A stretch of DNA of 64,000 nucleotides from Platynereis dumerilii. Its lineage: Eukaryota > Annelida > Polychaeta > Phyllodocida > Nereididae. The notes under the pieces were generated by a model. It ran no database searches. It saw only the letters and a program-made list of their open reading frames with translations, and was not told the origin of the DNA. Positions 1-10,706 of the stretch are shown here, piece after piece (position 1 is the stretch's first letter; each line of letters starts with the position of its first letter). The DNA is taken from assembly GCA_026936325.1 (NCBI GenBank), contig JAPTHN010000153.1, positions 558,001 through 622,000 on the forward strand. The letters run 5' to 3'. The position numbers and the translations under genes are program-made.

Positions 1-51
1 TTATAATAGTAATCCATTAGAAATACTAATTTTGTGTGTTGTGTGTTGCAG

Positions 52-401
52 ATCCATTCGTGAAGGTCTCCCTCCTCCAACATGGCAAGGCGTTGAAGAC
101 GAGGAAGACGTCGATCAAGAAGAACACGATCGATCCTGTATTCAACGAGTCCATCAACTTCAACGTCACTCCAGATATGCTAGATTCCATCAGCCTGGTC
201 GTGACCGTCTGGGACTACAACTCAAAGAGTCGCGATGATTTTGTTGGGCGCATCGTTCTCGGAAAGCAAGCCACCGGAGCTTATGAAGTGACACACTGGA
301 ATCGCATGATGCAGTGCCACCGATCGCCCGTGGCTCAGTGGCACACCCTACGCCCCAGAGAGGAGTGCGATGCCTCTTCCACCTCACTGTCCATCTCATG
401 A
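52..401 (+). CDS. syt17: Synaptotagmin-17-like protein, last coding exon (C2B domain)
   Basis: This exon encodes about 116 residues, the distal part of a synaptotagmin C2B domain and the C-terminus. A splice acceptor (pyrimidine/GT-rich tract ending TTGCAG) precedes base 52 and splits the Asp codon of the DPFVKV motif (phase 1). The KTRKTSIKKNTIDPVFNES segment is the polybasic beta-4 strand and following loop. The VTVWDYNSKSRDDFVGRIVLG segment covers the top loop 3 strands, and HWNRMM..VAQWHTL is the conserved C2B end helix and WHxL motif. The tail LRPREECD..STSLSIS resembles, from memory, the unusual end of SYT17 (B/K protein) rather than SYT1, SYT7 or SYT12. SYT17 is a Ca2+-independent family member acting at secretory membranes. 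The upstream exons lie outside the window. Family assignment is very sure; the subfamily is good but not proven. Confidence 0.88.
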
Positions 402-3400
402 GGCCTCTCTGCACTGACCTGATTGACCCCAGTGGCACCAAGGCCTCAAAGACTTGCCCACCTTCAAGTAATCACCAAAAAACGTCTCTGGGTCTATCCA
501 GTGGCGTATTTAGGGGGGGGCCATTGGGCCATGGCCCCCCCCTCAGGCCAAAAATTAACATGGGGAAAGATAGGAAAAAGCCGCGGAGCGCCCCGTATTC
601 ACCCCATATAATGGCCCCCCCCTCAGGCCATTTCTAGATACGCCCCTGGGTCTATCAGTCACATGTCAGGGCCGACTTGCTGTGCAAGCTGTCCATGGTA
701 GATTGATGTGATCACAGTGACTATCTCATTGAGAGAGAGACTTTCCAATGATTGAATGATGGCATCTACGCGATGTGACAACTTTTGCACATTGCGTAGA
801 TCCATTGACTCTCTTTGACTCTGCATCAATAATTTGAGACCCACCGCATTGGCTGTATTCCCACCACTGACTCCAACTATATACACTTGTGCATTATTCA
901 CCCAATTGGGACTGATTTAAGAGACGAACCTATTGTCCCTTCAGTTGAAGTTGATTTGCAAACCGTTCAGACGGATCAGTCACACACGCACATTCAGTTT
1001 TCCCTGTCCACCCATAGACTATTGCCCACCGATGCTTTCTTGACTCTCAGTGTGCGTTGACAGAATCCATGCCCTAGTGACTTTGAGCATCTGCGAGTAA
1101 GTTGACGACACTTTGCGAACATTGCACTCTCAACGATGATGCCACGCCACCGACTGACTCGCTGGATATACAAACACTAGATATATTTTGAGGTTGTTAT
1201 AAATATTATTTGTTGACACATATATATATATCTATATATTTATATTTATATCTATATTTATTTATTTTGCTTGTTTTGTTGTTATATCATACACTTGCCT
1301 GTTAATGTGAATTGTCTGTGATGGTTATTTGAACATAATGAATATGAATGAAGAATTGAAGATATTTCATGAAACAAGGGGTGTATTTAAGATAGATGTG
1401 AATTCATTTTTAGGCTTGGAAGTTTGGAATGCAGGTCTATTAAGTAATCGAAGCGATTTTCAACCAAGGAGTGACCTGAAACGGCAAGACAGCGATAATT
1501 CTAGTGTGGTTGCTTCTGATAGTGATTCAAAATATATGTAAAGCGGTTTAAAATGTGAAGTCCTTTTCAAGTTCCGCGTGAATGTGATCAAACAACCTGT
1601 GAATCATTTCCAGTTCAATTTGATCTGGCATGTATTCATTCTAGCTGATATATTCACACTAATATCAAGATCACAGTTAAAGATATATATGAGTGATTAC
1701 TGAATGCACCAAAATGTAATACTTAATGACTCATCTAGTTAGTCAGTTCATATATTCTATACTTGCCTTGTTATCAGTAGGTACAAGTCATTGAAAGAGT
1801 CAAATCGCTCCTCAGCGAGGTCATGTCTCACTGTGGCGAACTGCACTCATTTCAATGTTGGAAAAGATAGGACTCTTTAGTGACGTCAGTGATGTCTTCA
1901 AACAGCAGAATGTAATCCTTCTCCAGCTGTAATGGGAATTCAAGATGAGAAGCACAGGATGCCAATAAGAGTCAACTTGCCCCTCAGGCTACTAGTGCTA
2001 TGCTGTACCCTTGCGAGTTGCGACTCAGATTCAAATTCTGGCCTGCTTGAGATGGAATAGTGTTGTCGTTTAGTATTGCAATCATGCAATGATACTAGTG
2101 TCATTAAACTGAGGATTTTGATTTGGAAGATAAAGATCGTGTCATTAAATGTAGACTTTTATTGATGGTTAACTGGACTGTCAATGGTTATAGTGCAGGA
2201 ACCTGGTGTGATATATTATTGTTGGGCTTGAAAATGAAACTGCTATCCTACCATGTCTGTCAGTCTCCAAAGGTTCTCAAGTACATTATATATTTGCTAT
2301 ACACGCTCCGGGGCAAAATTGAGATTTAAAATATTTTCATCCACAGGCTGTATTTACCCATTCTCCCCCAGGGAGTGTCTGAGGTGAATTTATAGAAAAT
2401 TGTAAAGCAAGAAAGAAAGATATTATTTTGATATGGTCAGAAGAATGGCAGGGTAATTTACTGAAATTAGATAACGGATTGCTCTAAGAGGAAGACTTCC
2501 TTGCTGCAGAAGCGATTGAGCATGTCGCCAAGCTGTACGCATTTGTGACCCAGTCTTTTCTGGGTCCATGCTTATGAGTGCTGCTGTAATTTGTAAAGAG
2601 CAGCAACTGACAGAGAAATTATGAAGGCTCTTTTGCGCCCGGAGTGTTAACTTTATGTGTACCTAACTGTGAAAAGTACTCTATACATATATATATACAT
2701 CACTTATATATAAATATTATATATACATGTTATTATATATACATTATACATATTGAATACATATATATTCGTTATATGATATACAGTCAATCACATATCT
2801 AAAAATTGGCCTGTCTACGTGTTAGGATATAACTGATTTTAAGATCCATCTGCAGTGACAATGTGACATAGGCGTGGAAAAGGAGGCCTATTTTCTTGAT
2901 GGAATGATTAACCTTCTGTGTCTTTATATCTTCCAAAAATTGGTTTATTTTGTAACAAATGATAAATTTCATATCAAGAGCCTCTATTTGGAAAATGTGT
3001 TCTTGTTTGTATTGCTGAAAGTGTATTTTTTTATATGAGTCTTCTGTTTCCCTGATGGACCAAAAAGTTTATTTTAAGATAAATTTGCACACAGACACAG
3101 GCTGAATTTAATTTTTTTATTACCGAACTGAAAGTAGGCTACCTTCTACAAATCTTTTATTTGATTGAGCAAAATAAGATTGTGTTATTAATATTTCCCC
3201 TCACATTATACGTTTTATTGTCAAATTATTGAAGTTTACAATTAGGATTACTGTATATGCCCGATAAGGCGCACATTGCACAAAGGACAGAAAAGGTCGT
3301 TGGAGTGGGTGAATGTGCACTAATTTCTTTTATCGTGTCATACAAGCGACTGACTCCAGCTGACGACCATGAACAGTGTCAACCCAGCAAAAGATATGCG

Positions 3401-5398
3401 GTTTTTGCGAAAAACAGATGTTTTTGCCTGAAAAAGACTGTTAAATATTTGTGAAGATGGAGTTTCTGATTTCGTCTCTGGACAGACGAGGGTGCGCGGT
3501 AATTTGGTAATGTGTGCCTAATCGGGAATATACGTATATAATATGAAACTGTTGTTTACATTTCTTTTGTTATGGGAAATTTAAATTTTTTAGTCTGTTA
3601 ATAATCTTGCAGTGACCTAATCCTTTTGGCACAACTATGTGCAACACTTCGCTTTGAGAAAGTAATTTTCACCAGATAAAACATTTTCCAATTGCTGTGT
3701 TACATAATTATGTTATTGACGTTGAGTGTTCATAGCAACGTTACAGGTCACGTGTAAATTTCTGTATTTCTCATTAACATTCGTTAACTCTGATAATTAG
3801 TCATTTGGTTATTGTTACCATTGTTAATTTGATGACATCAGTTTGTTAATTGGTATGTTATGATTCAGGAATAATTTGCTTTGCAATCTGTGCAGACAGA
3901 ATCTATTTTTGAGGTCTTTTATATCCTGGATAAATTGTTTATAATTATGAATTGACATTTCTATATTTTTCACCATTTTTTACTATAATTTTCATTATTT
4001 TTTTTATCTATTACACACATGACAAGGTTCCTTTAATGTATCCTGCAGAGATATTCTTTGGGTGTGCGTGGGTCATAAGGGTTGATGAAATTGACGTTGT
4101 GACACAATCCTTCTTAAAGTAACACTGTGACACAATCCTTAAATTTGGGCAGTCGATTTTCTTTCGATTTTTGGGACCCATGCACACCCCAGTCTTACTA
4201 AGTGCTACAGGTATTCATGAATTATAGGAATATTTTTGGAATGATGTTTGGATAGAAAGAAATACAGTGATTCCTGTGGTTGGAAGACTACCTTATGCTT
4301 AATGCGGCAAGTTCGCAGATGAAGCCGAGTGTTTTTTGGTTGGGGTCTGTCTCTTTGAGGTGCCTGAGATGGTCATAAAAAGGCAAATGACCTTGTATAT
4401 CAGTTTGGTCTAACAACACAGGGATCACAGTATTTAATTGCAATGTGTTATGTCCATGGTGAATTTTTAAGCCTATCACTTTCCTGTATGATATATTGTG
4501 TATATTTTGTAAATAATTACAAAATAATAATGATTATTATTGCACCTATTTGCTGATGACAATCATCAATACAATGACTTGTTATTTTGTATGTTTGTTG
4601 ACATGGTTTTATGGAGTATTTTTATGTGAAGTATACATTGATACATAAGTGATTGATTTAGTTGGTGACATTGGTATGACATGAAATATTGTATATATAT
4701 ATATTTATGAAGCTATGTCTGTATTGTGATATATTATGATATTACACAAGTTTTGGAAAGACTGCTTGAGAAATTGTCGGTTGTCGTAAAGATGAGATTC
4801 TGAGGGACATTGCATGATGTTGTATGTGCATGTTTCTTTGATAAGTGGAGTAGAACTCTGACATTGCTATCAACTTGCTGTACATGTAGGTAATATCTGT
4901 CTCCCTCTCTGTAAGCCCAAATGCATAGGGAACAGTACTAATGGGGTTATACATTTAATTGTATAATCTAATGTCAGATTCCTTTCCTGATGGAATAATG
5001 ATAATGTTTCAGACCATTGAAGAAGTGTACGCATACATGTTTGTGATATTCAATCCATGTAATCATCTCAATTGATCCTAGAACATTAGCTTTGGCATCA
5101 TGTTTTGTATTTGACCAATTAACCGATTTTGTTTCTTGTACAAAGAAAATGCCCGATGCACAATGATCTGTGTCTGTTTATTTGGTCCGGAGTGACTTGA
5201 AGTGATTTGGTTAGTACCCATTGTCAAACCTGTTGTATCATTATGTATACCCATTAGTATTGGTTGCACTCAGTGAAATTGTTGACCTATTTCATTATGA
5301 GATAACCCCGTCATATCATATTTATGAATCCTGAATGATGCTATACATAAGAACAATAAACTATTTGATCTCACTGCATCTTAACAGGAGTTTTTCTT
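402..5398 (+). other. 3' UTR and downstream flank of the synaptotagmin gene
   Basis: No coding exon is supported here. The stretch is AT-rich, with TA-dinucleotide runs near 1220-1260, 2680-2770 and 4690-4710. The true 3' end of the transcript cannot be fixed: there are several weak poly(A)-like motifs, including an AATAAA near 5354. Open frames of 60-70 codons (for example 1329-1541) show no family features. The small hAT-type element at 499-648 lies inside the presumptive 3' UTR. Confidence 0.5.
499..648. mobile_element. hAT-type MITE with 8-bp target duplication
   Basis: A 150-bp element starting CAGTGGCGTATTTAG and ending with the reverse complement of CAGGGGCGTATCTAG. It is flanked on both sides by the exact 8-bp repeat GGTCTATC (491-498 and 649-656). 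CAGNGG termini and an 8-bp duplication are hAT hallmarks. The interior is C/G-homopolymer rich and non-coding. It lies about 100 bp past the synaptotagmin stop, so it would be transcribed in the 3' UTR. Confidence 0.9.
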
Positions 5399-5764
5399 CT
5401 TGTCTAAAATAACATTGAATCATTTACCCACCTTTCCTCTGATGTAAGCAGGCTCTAACCGTAAGTTTAGATCACCTAAATTGTTTTTTCTTTTTCAAAC
5501 TTATTTTTCTCCACAACTATAGAAGGTAGGTCAACTTAGTTTGGCATGAGGGTAGTGTAGATGTTTAGAAGTCAATCAGTAAAAGGATTTTTCAAATATT
5601 TAGAGGAGTTTTTGATTGAAAGCCAAAAAATAAAAAAGCGGACCAAAGTGCCCCACTCTCCCCTACATGGGCCAGAAAATCCATGCAGACATTTTTCAGC
5701 TGAGCACCTATTTCTCCTTTTATTGAAAAAATATTGATGTGGTCTAAACTTTTGTCCGCTACTG
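5399..5764. mobile_element. Truncated Tc1-like fold-back element (right arm)
   Basis: The right end reads TCCGCTACTG followed by TA, the same terminus as the 1.4-kb fold-back elements at 34238-35641 and 46168-47571. From CTTGTCTAAAATAACATTGAA onward it can be aligned to their right arm, with a few internal differences. The left arm is missing, so this is a solitary, older and more diverged remnant. Confidence 0.75.
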
Positions 5765-5875
5765 TATGCCCATTTATCAAATTGAGCACGATTTTGAGAT
5801 TGGCTGCAGAATCAATTCATGAATAAAATTTAAGATATTACATATCGATCACCATATTATACAGCGTTTTGTTTA

Positions 5876-6869
5876 GGGGAGAGCGGGGCATGATGGGCCC
5901 CCGGGGCATGATGGGTTTTGGCTTTAACTCCAAAGTTTAACACTGGAGGAAGCTGATGTTTGTTGTTAAGAATACCTTTTTGCTAGCCTTTATTGAAGAA
6001 AAAATTCCGTGGCTCAGATACCAATACTTTAGCAGATATTGACCTTTCTAGGATTTTGAAGCCCTTACAACTTTTTTTCCTGATTTTCCAAGTGCGTTGT
6101 GATTATGCGAATGTGATATTTTAACAGATGTCTTGTTTTACTTTCACAAAGAAATATCTCAGCATTTTGTATGAAAACTCTTTGATTTGACTTCATTCTT
6201 GGAAAATGTTGTCTGAGGGCATTTATGAAAAATGAAGTTTGGGGCATGATGGGTCTCTTGATTGGGGCATGATGGGCCCAGGCCCATCATGCCCCATGTT
6301 AACTAATCATATGTATTTCTTGCAATTTAATAGTTGAAGACTGGCGAGAATGGACAATACTGCCCATTTCAATATCTATTGGTATTATCTTATTTACTAC
6401 ATCAGGTACAGAATTAAGAACATAATTTGTGTGCCAAATCACCTTTCACGATGTTAAATTTACGTTTTTGGACTGTTACCTGCATTTTTAGACGAAAAAG
6501 TGATTATGGGTTGCTGAGTTGGTTCAATAACACCTTTTATCATGTAATGCAAGTTTTTAATTAAGAATATTGGAATTATTTCAGTTTTAAAACTATAATG
6601 CTGTAAGTATAGACTAACATTTGAAGCTGCCCATCATGCCCCAACAAGGTGCCCATCATGCCCCACCCTTGCGGTGCATGATGGGCACCTGTCAAAAAAT
6701 TTAAAGTGCTTATAACTCAAACACTATTTCATTGAGAGAAACAAGATTGTCTATGCTTAAAGTAGAACCTAATGCAAAACCGGTCAGCAATGAATAGTAA
6801 TTTTTGTTGGCATAGTTTTGATATGGTGGACCTTCAAAGTTAGGGTGCCCATCATGCCCCGCTCTCCCC
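5876..6869. mobile_element. TA-flanked non-autonomous DNA element with repeated GGGGCATGATGGGC motif
   Basis: Terminal inverted repeats of at least 22 bp (GGGGAGAGCGGGGCATGATG...) face each other across 994 bp, with TA on both sides (5874-5875, 6870-6871). The motif GGGGCATGATGGGC or its complement recurs about nine times: at both ends, as a palindromic pair near 6265-6295, and as a cluster near 6630-6690. The rest is AT-rich with no transposase-like frame. The TA target suggests mobilisation by a Tc1/mariner-type enzyme, but the superfamily is inferred only. Confidence 0.75.
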
Positions 6870-7794
6870 TACTGGACCAGTGCTGAAGCTATCCATTGGC
6901 ATTTTAAAATGAAAAAAAGTGTATAAAAGTTTCTGCCATGAATTTTGTTGTGACTTGAATGACCACAATCACGGAGGAAGACGATGCGAAGTCGTCGAAA
7001 TATTTGAAAACTTTCGTAAAATCTCCTGAAGGTAAATTCATCACACACAATTGCGTTGTTATTAGATCGTCTGTAACATAACAACCTGCTGGGAGAGTCC
7101 CATGCCTGCAGACAACAGGAACTAGAATTTCACCTAGTGAATCGCTCGTGAATTCATCCGCAAATAGTTCTCAAACTGCTTGCTGGATTGAGTCCTATAC
7201 CACTGTAATCAGCATGTAATATAACGTATTTTGGCATACATGCAGCCTGGATTCGATCGGAAATTTGAGATGTAGGTGTGGATTACCAAAATCTGGATCT
7301 GGGAGTTGTTCGGCCGCCATTGTCAACATGTCGCCACCATTTTGTACACTTTTGAAAATGCATTGGAAACTGGAGTAAATAGCATTGACAGTGTCAGTGA
7401 ACCATCGGCATATTTCAGGTAAACTTTCAACATCATTTCTGTGCTATTCAGACCTGTGGCAATTGTTTCATAATTTGCAACATCAAGTAGATTTTATTCA
7501 CGTGTCTGTTGAATCCAAAATGGCGGCCCGACCACTGAATCCACTGCAGAAAATATTTCCCGGGCATGACAGTGCGAGTGAAGGATCAAAATTGGCAAAA
7601 TATGCAATAAGGAATAGATCTGTGCTATTGGCACCTTTCGCTGTTCATCTATTCTTTATTGGCTGCCAGTTGAAGCAAGGCAAATGTTTGTTTATTCAAG
7701 ATGGTGCCGTGCTATTTCTGACGATCGTTAGGCATTGACCAATCAAAGGAAAGGGCGGGACGTAGAATGTTAGCACGCCGTCGAATCAGATCTG
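6870..7794. other. Intergenic stretch, nothing assigned
   Basis: There is a 117-codon open frame at 7385-7738, but it has no recognisable domain, codon signature or splice context. Several ATGGCGGC-like motifs occur (near 7320 and 7522). I see no gene here. Confidence 0.4.
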
Positions 7795-8265
7795 CACTGG
7801 GGGAAACCTGATGGGGTAACTGCAGTTACCATCTTGCCGTGAACAGGATCTGTGTGATTCCTTTGCAGTAAGCCAATTTGAAGTGTTCAATAGTTGTTAG
7901 TATGATCTTATATCTGATAAAGAACAAAAAGTAAGCGGGGGCCCCATGGCATAAAGTGCTTATAACAAAGATTTTTCAGGTTTCATTTTTCGGCAAGATG
8001 GGGTAATTGGGATTTTGAAAAAAACTGTCTGCTAAATTCAGTTACCCCATCTCGCCGATTTTAGATATCACCAGATTTCAAAAGATTTACAAATCTTCAC
8101 CAAACAATTCTTACTCTTGTGGATGCTGTATCCATTTAGAACTACTGTGGCATAAAGAATCAATCAATTCATGCAGGAATTACTTCAAACATGCTCACAT
8201 GTTTCACTGGCATCCATATTGAATGATGGGGTAACTGCAGTTACCCCATCAGGTTTCCCCCAGTG
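7795..8265. mobile_element. Non-autonomous DNA element with CACTG termini and 5-bp target duplication
   Basis: A 471-bp element whose ends are inverted repeats of about 36 bp beginning CACTGGGGGAAACCTGATGG. Each terminal repeat includes the palindrome GGTAACTGCAGTTACC at its inner side. It is flanked by the exact repeat ATCTG (7790-7794, 8266-8270). The interior repeats degenerate copies of the 'ATGGGGTAA' phrase (near 7990 and 8040). CACTG ends occur in CMC (CACTA/Chapaev) elements and Transib ends begin CAC with 5-bp duplications; the superfamily is left open. Confidence 0.8.
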
Positions 8266-9651
8266 ATCTGGGGGCTCGTCTGCATTTTTAATGTGCGGGC
8301 AGTTTGGTAACATAATTGCAAGTGATATTTGTTGACCAATGGTACTCTGATTGAACTTTCTGTTATTGTCATTCAGTGACAATTTGGTTGAATTGCTTCA
8401 TTGTCATCATTCAGCAGAAGTACGTTGATTGTTGACTTATTGTGTCAATGTGGAAATCAAACAAATTGTTCTGAAAATATTCTAGGGCATCACTGGCATA
8501 TTTGATCACCTGATGCAATTAGTGTTTCGTGGGCGCACGATGCACTCAAAATACAAGTGATTAAATTATTTTTCATCACAATTTTATATTGTCCTACAGA
8601 ATGTCAGACAAATTCTGTCCCAGCCAGAAAAACACATGGCAATATCTTTCTTCTTTGACTGCTACTAAGGGAATTTATAACTGGGGGGGGGGGGGGTTGA
8701 GAGTTTTACCCAAGGGAGTATTAACTTTTCACAAGTGTTTCAAAGAGGAGGTACTAATATTTGACAACATGTCGGAGGGGGTAGGTGGGTAAGAAATTTA
8801 ATAGCAAACAAAAATCTTATAAAAAGCGCATACACTCAGTTTAACCGCACGGTTTTTAGGTGTAAAAGGCCTCAAATCTGTACTTACGACTGTCCAAAGG
8901 ACACATGTATATATGTTTGTATTTCAAGGAGGGGGGATGAAAATACGCATGAAAATCTCAGGTTTGGGTACTAAAAATCCACATGAAACTCTAGGGGGGA
9001 GGGGGTAAACACTTTTGAAAATGGTGGCAATATCAGGACAGTGATATTAGCAGTTCTGCCTTTTCACAACAGTAACTGTGCACAAGTTGATCAGTAGTTT
9101 ACAGAAAATGTCTGAAAGATTCATGATTCAACAGTTTCTTTATTTTTGGAAAGTGGTAAGATAATGTAAAGTTATAGCCATAAGGCCATTGGCCAACAAG
9201 TCATTAATAAAAGGAGCATTTGATAACAAGATTAAAAATAACGTGCAAGCACTTTGAGAGATGCTTGAAGATAGACTGCCCATGATAGTATCTACCCCTT
9301 TGCCTGTCTCCTTCACAAGTGTATCTGACATGTGAGACCTGCACAAGGGTATTTGTCACTGAGACCTGCTGGAGGGTATCTGGCTTGCGACCTACTTTTG
9401 GTGATTGACCTTCGTCCTGCAGAAACTCAACCTAATGTTGTTTTTTTTTTTAATTTCTTCTTCTCAGAAAGGCACCATAATTTTATCAATGCAAGACAAA
9501 ATTCTGTTGAGACTGTATGCAAAGTTTTAATGACAGAGATGAAACAGCACGACCTAGGCAGTTGTCATAAGTTTCATAGCCTTCTCTAAGCAAGCATCTC
9601 TAAAAACCTTGACATCAAGTATATTCAAAATTTTTGGTCCTGTATTGAGTA
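8266..9651. repeat. Intergenic DNA with a G-rich interspersed repeat (about 8680-9010)
   Basis: The block 8680-9010 has long G runs and phrases (GAGAGTTTTACCCAAGGGAG, GTGTTTCAAAGAGG) that match, diverged and in the opposite orientation, the block at about 31040-31130 and its copy near 42980-43060. It is therefore an interspersed repeat of unknown class. The remainder to 9651 shows no gene. Confidence 0.4.
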
Positions 9652-10132
9652 GGGTGGGGCAAGAAGCCCGGGTTACGGCGGGTTAGGTGAGAGGTCCCCC
9701 AGGGTTATATATAAACTTTGGTGCGTTTTCTTATTGATTGGATTGAAGCTAGAGGCTTTTTTATGTGACGTCACAAATTTTGAGGGCAAACAGCATCAAA
9801 CCATAGTAGAAATTAAAGAAACAAAATAATGTGCATGGTTTTTGTAACTTTGATAAATTCTTTGCAAGGGGTTGTCAGAAATAACTTCAGAAATTTTTAA
9901 AAATATAATGGATATCTGCATTGCTTCACTTTAAGACCATCACATAAATATGATTTGGATAATGTTTTTTGCATTTTAGTTCAAACTATAGAGGTCAAAT
10001 TAAAATATGTGGGATTGGGGCGAGAGGCCCTACATGGTATGGGGCATGAGGCCCCCTTCACTGGGGCCTCGAAGCTGCTGAAAAGTAGGTCAAATCGCAC
10101 CTCGAAGTTAAGTGGGGCTGCATGCCCTGCCC
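9652..10132. mobile_element. TA-flanked MITE with GGGTGGGGCA termini
   Basis: The left end GGGTGGGGCAAGAAGCCC pairs imperfectly with the complement of the right end (GGGCAGGGCATGCAGCCC). TA lies on both sides (9650-9651, 10133-10134). Internal phrases such as GGGGCGAGAGGCCC and GGGGCATGAGGCCC repeat the terminal motif, as in the element at 5876-6869. No coding sequence is seen. Confidence 0.6.
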
Positions 10133-10706
10133 TACTCTATAATGAAGTCAAAATTTTGTTGTTCATTCTCTTGGCCACTTGCAAGTACTTCCTGTTCTGG
10201 ATTCTATAACCTCCACGAAGTAATTTGATGCATTTTGGCAGGCACAAAAAAAGTGACATCTTTGCATTCTTTGGTCTGTGGCAGTTTGACAAGTACTTGT
10301 ATTTACCACCATTGAGCACCACTCCTGGAGCACCACTTCGGTTTCCTGCCATTTTACCTTATTGTAATACCAGTACTGTACCGCCAGTTAACCCTTGAGG
10401 AAGTACGAGATGTCTGGCCATGGTTGACTGCTGTTTTTGGACAAATTAGAACTGGAGGTTGAACGATTAATGAGGATACTCTTTGCGAATAGTTCTTGCA
10501 TCTGACCTGCATCTTTTCTATGAAAGGTGTTTGTAAGAAATATGAGTACATGTATCTGGGACACAAGCACTGGTTTATCGGCTGTCAAGACTAGATTTTG
10601 GGCTCAATTATTTAATTGACTGTTCAATTGGTAACATAGGGGCTAGGCATTAAAATATATTGTAGTATTCATGGATTTATGAAGCCAAAAAAATCAGTGG
10701 TTCATA
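10133..10706. other. 3' flank of the GT61 gene
   Basis: The likely 3' UTR and flank of the minus-strand GT61 gene. No confident coding frame, RNA gene or transposon end is seen. Confidence 0.4.

Noticed and set aside
5876-6869. The repeated GGGGCATGATGGGC motif as a host regulatory-site cluster
   Set aside because: The motif forms the inverted ends of a TA-flanked element, and all copies lie inside it.
7385-7738. 117-codon open frame as a small gene
   Set aside because: No domain, no splice or poly(A) context and ordinary composition. The length is unremarkable for this amount of DNA.
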